64,000 nucleotides of DNA from Prorocentrum cordatum (GCA_963575745.1 CAUYUJ010018638.1:140001-204000); one strand, 5' to 3'. Numbered from the stretch's first letter, positions 10,641-21,821 are shown. Notes: generated by a model not told the origin, from the letters alone. Made by a program: numbers and translations.

Positions 10641-11715
10641 TCCGAAGGAAGCCCCCGGGGAGGTCCCCTGAAGCTGTGAAGCTCCAGCAAACGCCGGACG
10701 TTCCAGGGAAACGGGGCAATCTCCAGGAAGCCCCAGGAGGACCCTGTAAGAGCAGTAGGGCGATTGCACTGCTGAGCTGCGAACGTGGGGGGGGGGATAT
10801 CAAGGTGGAGGATGAGGTCGGCTTGCTAGGACTCGGTTATGCCGCTCCTGAACTCCTGAACTCAGCCCCATCGCGGGATGGCAAAGTCGGGTATTCAGGC
10901 AGCTGACCGTGGCAGGATGCGGGTCTGAGACGTATAGTGTTGTGCGGTGTGCTGTAAGTTGGCGAAGTAGCGTTCCACGCTGGCGCTTCTTCACTAAACT
11001 GCATGTTGAAAAAGCAGATGCATCCCACTGAACACACAATGTCGCATAACATACATAGATGTATCCTGTCCTCGTCCTTGGGCGTTTGGATTGAAAGAGG
11101 GCACGAGCTGGAGAGTCCCAAAGAAAACTATGTACCAGGCGGGCCTTTTGTGGGAGCTCGTTCGGCGTGCAGCACTCAGCAAACCAGTTGAACATAGGTG
11201 CTGCGCTGGACCTGCCGGCGCTACGCAAGCAATGTAAGCTGGGGAGGGAGGGGCCGAACTTGAGATATCGCAGCTGTGCCACTTGACTACCACACCAAAC
11301 GCTGGCCGTCAACCTGCGACAGCAACAATCAATGCCTCAGCTTTGCGCGCAACTGGACGGCACCGCACGCTGCGGGCACAGCCTTGCAGCCAGACTGGAC
11401 ACGCGCACGTCGGCGGAGAGGCGCCGAACAGTCGCGGCATGCTGCCCAGCAGGGCGACCGGTGATGACTGGCAAGCACGCAAGCGCTCCGGGTTCGCACA
11501 CTTGCCTGCGCGCGCAGATGAGGTGGTGCGCGTGGGGCGTCTCAGAAGGCGCCGTGCCTCTTGAAGACAATGTTGCCTTACAAGGCACCTCCCGATAGAA
11601 ACCTCCCAGACTGGGCCGACCCCTCCCGTGAAGTCCTCCGCCTTCTGGAAGACCGCCCCCCTTCGCCTCATCCTCCCTGTGCGCCCCCCCCAGCACGCGC
11701 AACTGCGCAATTCAC
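10641..11715. other. non-genic spacer
   Basis: About 1.1 kb of mixed sequence with opposing short frames. No motif, RNA gene or repeat recognised. Confidence 0.45.
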
Positions 11716-11725
11716 CAGCCCATGT

Positions 11726-11840
11726 TTTGGACGCTCGAGGCGGGGACGGAACAGCATGGGCGCGATGCCCAACAGCGCGTGCTGCCCCACATCGACAGCG
11801 GCCACTAATGGGCCTGCGACGTCTGTCCCGAACTGACACA
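11726..11840 (+). mobile_element. family E hairpin element, diverged copy 3
   Basis: Aligns to the left half of the intact element at 34,231 through GGACGC, ATGCCCAACAGC and CAGCGGCC, with many substitutions. The right arm is not recognisable. Confidence 0.45.
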
Positions 11841-11917
11841 GTGCCTGTGGCGGCACCTGCAACGAATCATGGCGAATCCAGCCCAATCGAGGCAATAATT
11901 GCTTCTTCTCTAGTCGA

Positions 11918-12045
11918 CTCGCCATCGCTCGGACGTCCATACCCTGTTTTTGTTGGTTTCGTGCGTGTTTTTTCGGCAAGTGGTCAAGGATGCTCCTCGA
12001 TGGTCCTCGTCGAGGAAAAAACGCACACGTCCGAGCGATGCCAGG
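11918..12045 (+). mobile_element. family A MITE, copy 1
   Basis: Left end CTCGCCATCGCTCGGACGT, right end ACGTCCGAGCGATGCCAGG, inverse over about 18 positions. Flanked on both sides by TCGA, a perfect 4-bp direct repeat, as expected for a target-site duplication. The interior is asymmetric (TGCTCCTCGATGGTCCTCG near the right end) and carries no coding potential. Confidence 0.9.
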
Positions 12046-12243
12046 TCGAAACAAGGTCACGAGAACGTGGATCAAGAGCATCGGCCCCTTCGCCCAGAGT
12101 CTAAGGCCCCATGAGGATGTCCAACGCGAAGAGCACTCCAAGCTGGAGAGCCCAACGGCGAAGGACGTCAGCGCACCCCTGCAAAGCCATGGCTGTTCTT
12201 GACCCGCGCGCCAGCGGCATTAGAAATTCCACATGCAGGAACA
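12046..12243. other. short spacer
   Basis: No feature recognised. Confidence 0.4.
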
Positions 12244-12245
12244 TA

Positions 12246-12422
12246 CAGTCGGGGCGTTGACCTAAGGAACCCTAAATAAGGAACGAGGCCCTTTTTCTAC
12301 CATAAGTTGAACTTCGATTTCCCATCGAAAACAGAAGGAAAACCTCTGGCAAGCTGTGAAACACTTAAGGAACACGAAGCCCCTCCCCAACGAAAAGGGT
12401 TCCTTCTTCAGGGCCCCGACTG
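12246..12422 (+). mobile_element. family C MITE-like element, copy 2
   Basis: 177 bp, CAGTCGGGGC...GCCCCGACTG with TA on each side. It differs from the copy at 743 by scattered substitutions and has the same length. Confidence 0.88.
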
Positions 12423-12425
12423 TAC

Positions 12426-12588
12426 ACCTTGCGAAATGCTTAAGAAATCATGGGTTAAGAAATTCATAGTCTCAGAACTTGGCTAAAAACCCAAAATTTC
12501 TATTAAAATCTTGAGATTTACGTTGAAACATTAAGAATAATCGAGACCCTGGCCGAAAATTTAAGTTTTCTTAAGCATCGCCTAAGGT
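12426..12588. repeat. AT-rich imperfect foldback
   Basis: An AT-rich island. The left segment with ATGCTTAAGAAA pairs with TTTCTTAAGCAT near 12,565-12,577. Singleton in this window, lying exactly between a family C and a family B element. Confidence 0.5.
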
Positions 12589-12728
12589 ATAAGCCTTCGG
12601 AGCTCTGGGCGGATTTCTTGGATCTGCCTGGACCCCCCCTGCCTGGCGCGCGGAGCGCGCCAAGGAGGCCTTGGCGCCGATCTAAGAGAAATCCGCGCGG
12701 AACTCCGAACGTTTGTGTCCGTGACGCC
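12579..12728 (+). mobile_element. family B hairpin element, copy 2 (diverged)
   Basis: Retains GGATTTCTTGGATCTGC, GGCGCGCGGAGCGCGCC and AAATCCGCGCGGAACTCC; the outer arms are degraded and one inner hairpin is shortened. Confidence 0.7.
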
Positions 12729-12809
12729 TTCTGCTCGGTCGAACTGGACTGGAACCGCTGCTTGCTGCCGCTTCCATCATCTCCATTCCCCCGATGATGC
12801 TTCTGCAAT

Positions 12810-13001
12810 TCGGGAGCGGCCAAGAGGGGGGTGTCCAAGAGGGGGAATGCAAATCTTGACCGGCGGCATGTGCGCGGCCCAGCGGGGGGGGCAGGGACGT
12901 AACGAAATGAGAAGAGGCGCCAGGACATCTGGGGAGAGATCATGCCCCCCGCCATGATGTCCACCCCCCCTAGTCATCACCCCCCTCTTTGCCGCCCCCG
13001 A
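12810..13001 (+). mobile_element. family F element, copy 1
   Basis: Ends TCGGGAGCGGC and GCCGCCCCCGA are near-perfect inverses. The hexamer TGCAAT stands immediately outside both ends (12,804-12,809 and 13,002-13,007), a likely target duplication. A second internal inverted pair (ATGGCGGG/CCCGCCAT type) lies in the right half. Confidence 0.85.
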
Positions 13002-13073
13002 TGCAATGCGCGGCCCCAGAAGTCCCGACCCTTTCCCGCCCCCGATGCAATGCGCTTCTGCAATGCGCGGCCC

Positions 13074-13624
13074 CTCCTCCTCCTCCTCCTCCTCCTCCCC
13101 CTCCTCCCCTCCTCCTCCTCCTCCTCCCCCCCCCTCCTCCTCCTCATCCTCCTCCCCCTCCCCTCCCCCTCCCCCTCCCCCTCCCCCTCCCCTCCCCCTC
13201 CCCTCCCCCTCCCCCTCCTCCTCCTCCTCCTCCCCCTCCTCCCCCTCCTCCTCTCCTCCTCCTCCTCCTCCTCCTCCTCCTCTCCTCCTCTCTCCTCCTC
13301 CTCCTCCTCCTCCTCCTCCTCCTCCTCCTCCTCCCTCCTCCTCCTCCTCCTCCCTCCTCCCTCCTCCCTCCCCCTCCTCCTCCTCCTCCTCCTCCTCCCT
13401 CCCTCCTCCTCCTCCTCCTCCTCCTCCTCCTCCTCCTCCTCCTCCTCTCCTCCTCCTCCCTCCTCCTCCCTCCTCCTCCTCCTCCTCCTCCTCCTCCTCC
13501 TCCTCCTCCTCTCTCCTCCTCCTCCTCCTCCTCCTCCTCCTCCTCCTCCTCCTCCCTCCTCCTCCCTCCTCCTCCTCCTCCTCCTCCTCCTCCTCCTCCT
13601 CCTCCTCCTCCTCCTCCTCCTCTC
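13074..13624. repeat. (CTC)n tract, 550 bp
   Basis: The longest triplet tract in the window, with CCT/CCCCT interruptions. It keeps all six frames open and yields spurious poly-Pro, poly-Ser, poly-Leu, poly-Glu, poly-Gly and poly-Arg frames of up to 361 codons. Confidence 0.97.
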
Positions 13625-13786
13625 CTGGGCACCAGCTGCCGTCCCGGGTCCACGCTCGCTGGCCCCCCCCCGGGGGCCCAACGGCGCTCCCCCCCGGAGG
13701 CCGCAGACATCGAGGCACGAGGCCAGGACCAGAGCACTTCGATCGTCGGGCGTCGACCTCCTGGCCCCGCGGGGAGCCTTCGTCCT

Positions 13787-13822
13787 CGGGCACTCCAGAT
13801 TTCGTAATAAAAGGGACCCGCA
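13787..13822 (+). mobile_element. family H arm, solo
   Basis: A single arm containing ATTTCGTAATAAAAGGGA, identical to the core of the arms of the full element at 14,049. Confidence 0.6.
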
Positions 13823-14048
13823 CCACGTGCCAATGTTGGAGGCGCACGTCCGACACGAACATCTAGGGCAGAAATCGTATCCAGTCAAAAACCCTCATAA
13901 GGACGCGCGGTAAGGACGCAAGACCCTTGGAAGCCGAAGTTGAGATTTTTGGGGCGGCGGACGACGAAAACCCCAAGAGTACCCTGACAAGCGGGCAAGC
14001 GAAAGAGGCCCAGGACGAGCCGCAAGAGCAAGGAAGAGCAAGGACGCA

Positions 14049-14240
14049 AGGGTACCCCCGCTTTCGTAATAAAAGGGAGGGGGTCTCACTTCGGGGGGGG
14101 TCTCTTCCAGGCCATCTTGGAGGGCCTGGGGGGTCCGGGGGCGATGATTTGGAGGGTTCTCCCACGGGGGAGGTCTGAAATGGCTTGTCTTGGAGGGTCC
14201 AGACCCCCTCCCTTTTATTACGAAATCTGGGGTACTCCCC
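14049..14240 (+). mobile_element. family H foldback element
   Basis: About 190 bp with arms of about 40 bp: GGTACCCCCGCTTTCGTAAT continuing to GGGAGGGGGTCT at the left, and the inverse (AGACCCCCTCCC then TTATTACGAAATC) at the right. The loop is G-rich and not coding. Confidence 0.85.
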
Positions 14241-14740
14241 TGGCTTTCTGAGCGCGCAGGCTCGCTCGTCATCGGCCGATTCCAGGCCACTGGCGGCGTT
14301 CGATGTGGAGCCCGCGCCGGGGTCGCCGCCGCGCCGACCAGACACGAACCTGCACTCCGCAGAAGCCAGCCGCGAGTTGCATTGCTACGAATGTCTTAGC
14401 GGGCGAAGACGAACGGTATACGAGGACCTTTTCCACCGTCGGGGACGCCTGCCCCCTGGGCTGCTGAAAAATTTGTACCCCTTCGTGGCACCCACCGCAG
14501 GCGTACATTTATGCCATACCGCTCTTCGCCCCCGAAATGTCACCTATACCCTCGATCCCATCCGAGCGGACGCCTGCGAGAATTAAAAAATGTAAAAAAA
14601 CACATAAACAGAAACTTTCGGTGTTTTTCTTTCTTGGAACATAGCCCCTCGATCCCGTCCGAGTGGACGCTGCCGTCCAAACCTTCTCCGAGCGAGAAGA
14701 AGACAGGGAAAACACCTCCGTCCACTTAAGGATCCCTAAA
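14241..14740. other. spacer with an approximately 100-bp direct duplication
   Basis: 14,265-14,375 weakly resembles family L. At 14,549 and 14,649 a word CTCGATCCC-TCCGAG-GGACGC is repeated. No gene. Confidence 0.45.
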
Positions 14741-14742
14741 CC

Positions 14743-14912
14743 GTGTGGTGACAGACCGTGCGGTGACCTCGACGCACGGTCGGTAAGCGCACGGTCTTGG
14801 GACCCCCGAGGCCCCAATCGCCCGAGACGTCCTCGGAGAACGAACCGAGTCCCAAAACCGTGCGGTGACCCCGAATCCCCACCGACTCACCACACGGTGT
14901 GGTCACCACCCC
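14743..14912. repeat. CCGTGYGGTGA palindrome cluster
   Basis: The word ACCGTG(T/C)GGTGA occurs four times in this stretch, with inverse copies (CACCACACGGT) at the right, plus two CGCACGGTC words. The outer copies could pair as a foldback of about 170 bp. Confidence 0.6.
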
Positions 14913-15056
14913 GTTTGGGGGCCCCCGAAGAAAGAAAGGGAAAGGGCCCCCGAGTCCACATCTCGGCCCCCCCCACACCCTCGCACCGTCGACCCCCCCT
15001 CCCGCTTGCGCAGGGACCCCGACCGCCCCGGCATTCCTAATTAGGCCGACCATTCG

Positions 15057-17030
15057 GTCGGGCATGTCCCCTCTTACAGGTGGATTCTGGACGAAAAATT
15101 GAACACAGTCAAAACAAAGATGCGCAACAAGGGCCAACAAAAAGACTCGAATTACCCTGTGACGTACCCAACCCATTTGTATCATGGGAAACGAGGAGTT
15201 GGCCGAAACTGATCCGTTGTTTGATATGTAAGCTACTTGGGACACGCGCCTATGGCATGATGCGCAGGAAAACCATACAAGAACGAGGGGCGACAACTAC
15301 AGGCTCGAAGAGGACATGGGGAGTCGGGAACGAAGAGCAGGAGAAAGACGTGCGGGAAGCCCACTGTGCTGTGCCCCTTTAACAGCCCTCGAAAGTGGCG
15401 ACAGTTTGACAGATCGCAGCCCCCCAGGGATGGCGAGGTCTAATTTGAGTCTGCGGTGAGTACCCACTGTGCTGTGCCCCTCAGCAGCCCTCGAAAGTGG
15501 CGACAGTTTCACAGATCGCAGCCCCCCAGGGATGGCAAGGTCTAATCTGAGTCTGCGGTGAGTACCCACTGTGCTGTGCCCCTCAGCAGCACTCGAAAGT
15601 GGCGACAGTTTCACAGATCGCAGCCCCCCCAGGGATGGCGAGGTCTAATCTGAGTCTGCGGTGAGTACCCACTGTGCTGTGCCCTTAGCAACCCTCGAAA
15701 GTGGCGACAGTTTCACAGATCGCAGCCCCCCAGGGATGGCGAGGTCTAAATTGAGTCTGCGGTGAGTACCCACTGTGCTGGGCTCCTCAGCAGCCCTCGA
15801 AAGTGGCGACAGTTTCACAGATCGCAGCCCCCCAGGGATGGCGAGGTCTAAATTGAGTCTGCGGTGAGTACCCACTGTGCTGGGCTCCTCAGCAGCCCTC
15901 GAAAGTGGCGACAATTTCGCAGATCGCAGCCCCCCAGGGATGGCGAGGTCTAGTCTGAGTCTGCGGTGAGTACCCACTGTGCTGTGCCCCTCAGCAGACC
16001 TCGAAAGTGGCGACAATTTCGCAGATCGCAGCCGCCCATGGACGGCGAGGTCCCGCTCATGTCCGCGCGGTGCCTCACTCTGCAGGCCTCCCCAGCAGCC
16101 CTCGAAAGTGGCGACTGTTTCGCAGATCGCAGCCCCCCAGGGACGGCGAGGTCCCGTGTGGGTCCGCGGTGGGTACCCTCTCCGCTGGCCTCCCCAGCAG
16201 CCCTCGAAAGTGGCGACAGTTTCGCAGATCGCAGCCCCCCAAGGACGGCGAGGTCCCGTTTGGGTCCGCGGTGGGTACCCTCTCCGCTGGCCTCCCCAGC
16301 AGCCCTCGAAAGTGGCGACAATTTCGCAGATCGCAGCCGCCCAAGGACGGCGAGGTCCCGTTTGGGTCCGCGGTGGGTACCCTCTCCGCTGGCCTCCCCA
16401 GCAGCCCTCGAAAGTGGCGACAATTTCGCAGATCGCAGCCCCCCAGGGACGGCGAGGTCCCGTTTGGGTCCGCGGTGGGTACCCTCTCCGCTGGCCTCCC
16501 CAGCAGCCCTCGAAAGTGGCGACAGTTTCGCAGATCGCAGCCCCCCAAGGACGGCGAGGTCCCGTTTGGGTCCGCGGTAGGTACCCTCTCCGCTGGCCTC
16601 CCCAGCAGCCCTCGAAAGTGGCGACAATTTCGCAGATCGCAGCCCCCCAAGGACGGCGAGGTCCCGTTTGGGTCCGCGGTGGGTACCCTCTCCGCTGTGC
16701 CCCCCAGCAGCCCTCGAAAGTGGCGACTGTTTCGCAGATCGCAGCCCCCCAGGGACGGCGAGGTCCCGTTTGGGTCCGCGGTGGGTACCCTCTCCGCTGG
16801 CCTCCCCAGCAGCCCTCGAAAGTGGCGACAGTTTCGCAGATCGCAGCCCCCCAGCGATGGCGAGGTCAAAGGCAGGGGGGAAGAGAGGGACGGGAGGGGT
16901 GGGAAGGAAGGTTCGCGCGAGCAGTGCTCTATTCAAAACGAGAACCCAACGCAGGAGGGTTGGGAACAAATCGTCCTATTACTAGTTTGGACTATTTTGA
17001 ATATACCTCCTGTAGTGGGACGTGCCCGAC
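15057..17030 (+). mobile_element. family D foldback element carrying a satellite array
   Basis: Left end GTCGGGCATGTCCCCT-TTACAGG...GGATTCTGGACGA and right end CTCCTGTAGTGGGACGTGCCCGAC are inverses of one another and match the two ends of the short copies at 26,299 and 27,584. The trinucleotide TCG stands directly outside both ends, consistent with a 3-bp target duplication. The ends are 1,974 bp apart because the body holds about 300 bp of unique sequence and a 102-bp tandem array. Either the array expanded inside the element or was acquired by it. No transposase seen. Confidence 0.75.
15360..16870. repeat. 102-bp satellite, about 15 units
   Basis: Unit boundaries at the word CCCTCGAAAGTGGCGAC fall at 15,385, 15,487, 15,589 and so on, with a constant 102-bp step. 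Two subtypes are spatially separated: about six units with GAGTACCCACTGTGCTG (to about 15,990) and about eight with GGGTACCCTCTCCGCTGG (from about 16,090). Because 102 is divisible by three, both strands give long 34-residue repeat frames; I treat these as by-products. Confidence 0.95.
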
Positions 17031-17203
17031 TCGAGCCTGCCAGGCCACGCTCTTGGAACCAACGGGTGCTGCACAGGCAAAAGCCAGGTTCAGATAACAG
17101 ATAGCAAAGGCATCAAGAAACAAGACGGTCTCAACCAGACGTGCTCTAAGACAACCTCGTGCACACCGCGAGAAGCTCTCAGCACATTCTTTGGGGGCCC
17201 TAT

Positions 17204-17334
17204 CTTGCCGTCGCTCGGACGTCCATTTCCCGTGCATTCGTCGGTGTCGTGTGTGTTTTTTTCTGCTCGATGTTCCAAGATGGTCCTCGATGGTTCTCGC
17301 CGAGAAAAAATGCACACGTCCGAGCGATGCCAAG
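17204..17334 (+). mobile_element. family A MITE, copy 2
   Basis: CTTGCCGTCGCTCGGACGT...ACGTCCGAGCGATGCCAAG, flanked by CTAT at both sides (perfect 4-bp direct repeat). Confidence 0.9.
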
Positions 17335-17463
17335 CTATAGGCAAGCCAAGACGCTTCGCCACTGCTCCATCCGCGGGGCACTCCCCCCCGCGACCTGCCA
17401 GCGTGGGCGCGGGCCGCCCTGCGCGCGCGAGGCGCCGCCCGCGAGCCGAAACAGAGCACGGCG

Positions 17464-17800
17464 GCGCTGCCCTCCTCCTCCCTTCTTCCTCCTCCTTTCT
17501 TCTTCCTCCTCCTCCTCCTCCTCCTCCTCCTACTCCTCGTCCTCCTCCCTCTCTCCCTCCCTCCCTCCCTCCTCCCTCCTCCCTCCTCCCTCCCTCCTCC
17601 TTCCCTCCCCTCCCTCCATACCTCATCCTCCCTCTCCTCACCGTCTCCTCCCTCCTCCGTCTCTCCTCCTCCTCCTCCTCCTCCTCCTCTCCTCCTCCTC
17701 CTCCTCCTCCTCTTCCCCTACTCCTCCTCCTCCTCCTCCTCCTCCTCCTCTCCTCCTCCTCCTCCTCCTCCTCCTTCTTTTCTTCCTTCTCATCTTCCTC
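17464..17800. repeat. (CTC)n tract with CCT/TCC interruptions
   Basis: Pyrimidine-only for most of its length; open frames through it are artefacts. Confidence 0.93.
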
Positions 17801-18935
17801 CTCTGGCAGCGGCGCGCATGCCGGCGCGCGTTCCATCAACGCTCCAAGGCCGGCCCCGCAGGGACGGCCCTTGCACTCAGCAAGCGACAGCTCTCCCTTG
17901 AGGGGGAGGGGCGCGCGAGAACGACATAGCCGACCTCCCTGCGTCCGCCGCCGCCGCCACAACAAGACCCTCTTCCACTTCATTCCTTCTTGCTCCTCCA
18001 ACCCCATAACAATGAATCTTCTCCCCGTCCTCCTCCCTCCCTTCGCCCTCCCCCAGCTGCCGCTCCTGGTCATCGTCGTCTTCCACCCCCTCGCCCCACC
18101 TTGCCTGCTCGTCCTGTTCCTGCAGTTCCTCATGCTCCTCGGCAGGATTGATGCGGAGGAGGACAATTTCACTGCAATGACTCGTCAGCCATTTGAGCTG
18201 GTCCTAACCCCCCTGTTCCTGCTCGTGCTGCTGCTGCTCCTCCTTCTACGCCTCACCCTCCTCCTGCTCTTGCTCCGCATGCCCAGTACGCTCCAACTGC
18301 TCTCCCATCTGCGGCATCTGCTCCTCTGCTCCTCCTTGTGCTCATGTTGCTAGTGCTGCTGCTGCTCCTCCTTCACCTCGTCAACCTCATCATCCTCCTA
18401 CTCTCCTTCACGTCATCCTCACTCGCCCTCCCCGTTCTCGTGCGCTCGTCCTTCCATTCCGGCGGACGAGCTCGACATGGGCCCCGAGGATCACCAAGAC
18501 AGGCATCGCCGACCGCCTGAGCGGTCAGCTCGCCTACGCCAGGCTCTAGGGCACGTGCAAAATGCAAGTCATGCCAGCCAGCCAATACCGAGCACCAGTT
18601 ACTTTGTCCCTCCCGCTCGCTGCACGGCCCAGGAGCTACGGCGCTGACCCTCATGGGCATGGGCATCGAGGCGCAATGTGCGCCGCGCACGCCCGTGCAA
18701 AGCACTTCTCGGACGCGGTACGCCTGACAGTCTGGGGCAGGTGTTGGCAGGGCCTCGACGCTCGCTGGCCGCTGGAGATGCCACTCGGCTGCTGCCGCGC
18801 GCCTCCGGAGGGACCGGCGCTGCTTGACGAACAGCCTGTGCTTGGCACCATCCTGGAGGAGCGGGCGCAGGCCAGCATGGCGCAGGCGAGATCGTGGCGC
18901 ACATCTTCCGGGTTGCCTGCCAGTATCGCTACGAC
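17801..18935. other. spacer, degenerate CTC/CTG-rich 17,990-18,440
   Basis: The plus-strand frame through 17,990-18,440 is Leu/Pro-rich and the minus frame Glu/Arg-rich, typical of a decayed triplet tract. 18,440-18,935 is ordinary GC-rich sequence with no recognised gene. Confidence 0.45.
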
Positions 18936-19120
18936 CGGCAGGTCCGTGTCGTGCCGACCCTGGCGTGTCTCTGACACCCCAGGGATCGTTCACCCTTGAG
19001 CGATCGGCCGTTTCCGAGACGTCAGATCGCTCAGCGTCGACGGATTCTGGGTCGCTGGCGGTGTTCAACGTTGAACGCTGGCAGCGGGGTCGGCGACCGT
19101 GGACACGACGCGAACCTGCC
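18936..19120 (+). mobile_element. family L foldback element, copy 1
   Basis: Arms GGCAGGTCCGTGTCGTGCC and GGACACGACGCGAACCTGCC, about 185 bp apart, with a shared interior (CGATCGGCCGT-TCCGA) also found in copy 2 at 20,454. No clear target duplication. Confidence 0.75.
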
Positions 19121-20040
19121 ATGTAACATCTTGCTCAAGAGAAGGCTTCGACGGCATGGGCGAGGTTGAGATCGAGACTCTCTCGCGGAAGGCGTGGGCA
19201 CCACTTCGAGATTTGTGAGCTGCTTCAGAGTGGTCAACGGCCCAGGCTTTTTTTAATGCGGCGCATTTGCTACATCTACCAGAAGGCATACTTGTCTATG
19301 TTAACAGTATTGCCCGTAGTGCACGGAGGAGGTGTGGCCAAGTATACGACACGTGGTCGGGCCGTGCACGGCATGTTCATCCCGAGCACACATCAACTCC
19401 ACGTTAACAACCAAAAGTGACACTGAGTAGCTGATGGGTTACATTCCGAAATAGGAAGTCGCCTGAACGCCGTCCTAAATTCATGGTGGCAATTGTCCGC
19501 ATGGTAATGTTAGTCTTCGCTTCCACCAAACACAACACTGGGTGAGTACAAGAAACGGATTCACCTATTGCTTTATCTGCTAGATTCGTATCTTGCCGTA
19601 CGTGTGTTGCTTGCTTATCACGTATTTTAGGTTCTAACCTACGGTCGGTTGTTCGTAGAGTACGCATTTGTGACTGTGGGCAGGCACGCATGGACGCCAT
19701 GTGGGAGCTGCTGGCCGACATCTACGACACACACTTCAATCCATGCGTATCCATATCTTATGTATATGCGTGCACAGATTGACATATACCTAAGTGTGTA
19801 CAAATGTATGCCATATTTCAAGACATGGAGTTTGGTTGACACGCGGGACAACTCGTCTGCTGAGGGTACCAAGCGGGTCTCCCCGAGGCCCCCGCCCATG
19901 CAAGCGATGCGCCCCTGCTGACGCCAACGAATCGGCAAGATAGGCCAACTGCACTCACCCGTCTCAATGTACCAGCGGCAGGATATTTCAATACAGGGCG
20001 CGCTGGATTCTGCCCAGACGGCTCAGAGAGGCTGCGCGAA
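19121..20040. other. AT-richer spacer with one exon-like stretch
   Basis: Less repetitive than its surroundings. On the plus strand, about 19,670-19,735 reads CGQARMDAMWELLADIYDTHF in one frame after a TGTGGGCAG that could be a splice acceptor. I recognise no family and no second exon, so no gene is called. Confidence 0.3.
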
Positions 20041-20045
20041 CCACG

Positions 20046-20275
20046 TTAATGCTGTCTTCGCTCTCCCCAAAAGAACCCCGAATCGAATCGATAAGTCAGA
20101 TCGGCGATCGGAATGAACCGGATTGGCGGAAATCGGCAGCCAAGTCGGGAGAAATCGAATCGGCGGAAATCCGCAAGCACGTAAAGCCTCGACCGAGTAA
20201 TCGGAATCCGGATCGGAAGACGCAGTCGAAACGAATCGGAACTGGAAGCCATCGAGAGCGAATCGACTCGGAGTG
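20046..20275. repeat. GAATCGG/GATCGG degenerate repeat
   Basis: Repeated words CGAATCG, GATCGGA and GAAATCGGC at irregular 7-20 bp spacing. Similar blocks occur at 27,210-27,300, 47,560-47,650 and 53,140-53,310. Confidence 0.7.
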
Positions 20276-20453
20276 GAGATGAAGCCTACTTCCCTGGCGA
20301 ACGGCCCTGGCCTGCTGTCGAGAGCACGGCCCTTCGCTGAGGTGCGGCCAGGTCGCAGTCTCGCCGCCCGCAGGGGGCACGTCAACCGAGTGCCTGGGCT
20401 GCGGAGGCGAGGGCGCGGGCACGTGCCCTCGGGAGTGACACGCTGGGCAAGGC

Positions 20454-20603
20454 TGCGGCAAGTTCGTGTCGTGCCGACCTGTTGACGCTGGCGCCACGGG
20501 GATCGCTCAGATCTTGAACGATCGGCCGTCTCCGAAACACCGACGGACTCGACGCTGAGCGCTGGCGGCGGGGTCGGCGCCGGTGGACACGACGCGAACC
20601 TGC
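20454..20603 (+). mobile_element. family L foldback element, copy 2
   Basis: Arms GCAAGTTCGTGTCGTGCC and GGACACGACGCGAACCTGC; the interior matches copy 1 at CGATCGGCCGT and the GGCGGGGTCGGCG block. Shorter than copy 1 by about 35 bp. Confidence 0.75.
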
Positions 20604-21314
20604 AGTGCAGGAACCCTCCGACAGGTGGGCGTGCCCGCAGCACGAGTGGACCAGGCCCGACCCCTCTGGCAGTTGCAGGGGCCCAGGGATGCTGGCCAAA
20701 CCGAGCTGGGGGTCGCCGCGCTGCCGCGGGTTGCCGCTAAGAACATCCTCGACCAGTGCGAGAAGAGATTGGATGAGCAGTGCGGCCCAAATGCACCGCC
20801 GATTCAGCCGTCTGCTGCGGACGAGCCTGGCATCGACCCATCACCGTGGGGACGGTGGCGCTGACCCGCAGGCGGTCGAAGCCCAGGACGTGGCCGTGCG
20901 TCGCTGCCTGGCATCCCCGCCCGTGGACCTCTCGGGAGCGGCCAAATCCTCCCAAAGCGACCTGCCGTTCCCAATGCGGCCGAGGACGCCGGGAGGTGGG
21001 CACGGTTGGGCGGCTCGATCCTCGGAGCGCGCCGCGCGGCTCGAGCCTCAGCCGGCGAGGCCGGGGCGGCGGCTGGTCAAGCGTGCGCTGTGACTCTGGT
21101 CGACGCTGCAGCGGCGACGCGGTCGGTCACAAGAACCAGTGAGGAACTCGTCACCGCCGCCAGGGTGCGCCCGAAGCATGCCAGGAGGGCCCGAGAGCCA
21201 GAAGTCGGCGAGAGACCCCGGGACCCGTCTCCCTCGGGACTCGCTACCTCCACGGCGACTCACGCTGGCCTTCCTCCGTCTTCTTCTGCTCCTCCTGGCA
21301 CTCCTCCTGGTTCG
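20604..21314. other. non-genic spacer
   Basis: GC-rich with opposing frames; no recognised domain. Confidence 0.45.
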
Positions 21315-21480
21315 GGGATGGACAGACCCCCCTTTAGCAAAACGTGGTTTGGTGAAAACGACCTGAGGCCCAAACCTGGCGGGCGCAAGCCTGGAAAATA
21401 ACGGCCCCGGCGCCCTCTCGAGAACCGAAAACGGACAATTCACTGATCGACGTGTCACTGTTGGGGGTTCTGTCCACCCC
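21315..21480 (+). mobile_element. family G element, copy 1
   Basis: Ends GGATGGACAGACCCCC and GGGGGTTCTGTCC are inverse. The interior shares CGCCCTCTCG-GAACCGAAAACGG and ATCGACGTGTCA with copy 2 at 28,169. Confidence 0.8.
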
Positions 21481-21699
21481 CGACTGGTCCTCATCCTGGC
21501 CATGCTCGTCCTTTTCGTGCTGCGCCCTGTCCCTGCCTGCGGCTCTCGCTGCTGCGCCTCCACAGCGGAGGGCCGCGCCGGAAGACCTCTGGCAGCGGAC
21601 GCTCACGAACTCTCCGCGACCCACTGGCAGCGCTCCCCGCGCCCCCTCACCGCAGCCTCTCCTCCTTTAGGACGACGTCGGGAAGAAGAACAACCTCCT

Positions 21700-21812
21700 C
21701 CTCCTTCTCCTCCTCCTCCTCTCCTCCTCCTCCTCCTCCTCCTCCTCCTCCTCCTCCTCCTCCTCCTCTCCTCCTCCTCCTCCTCCTCCTCCTCCTCCTC
21801 CTCCTCCTCCTC
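21700..21812. repeat. (CTC)n tract
   Basis: Pure CTC with two TCT interruptions. Confidence 0.96.
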
Positions 21813-21821
21813 CTCTGGCGG

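Noticed and set aside
12777-13913. Open frames of up to 361 codons on both strands
   Set aside because: They run through a (CTC)n tract that lacks stops in every frame; the products are homopolymeric Pro, Ser, Leu, Glu, Gly or Arg.
15950-17104. Repeat-protein frames of 339-372 codons
   Set aside because: They follow the 102-bp satellite; several frames on both strands are equally open because the unit is a multiple of three.
19670-19735. Exon QARMDAMWELLADIYDTHF
   Set aside because: Too short, one possible splice site only, no family or second exon; kept as a note in the spacer entry.
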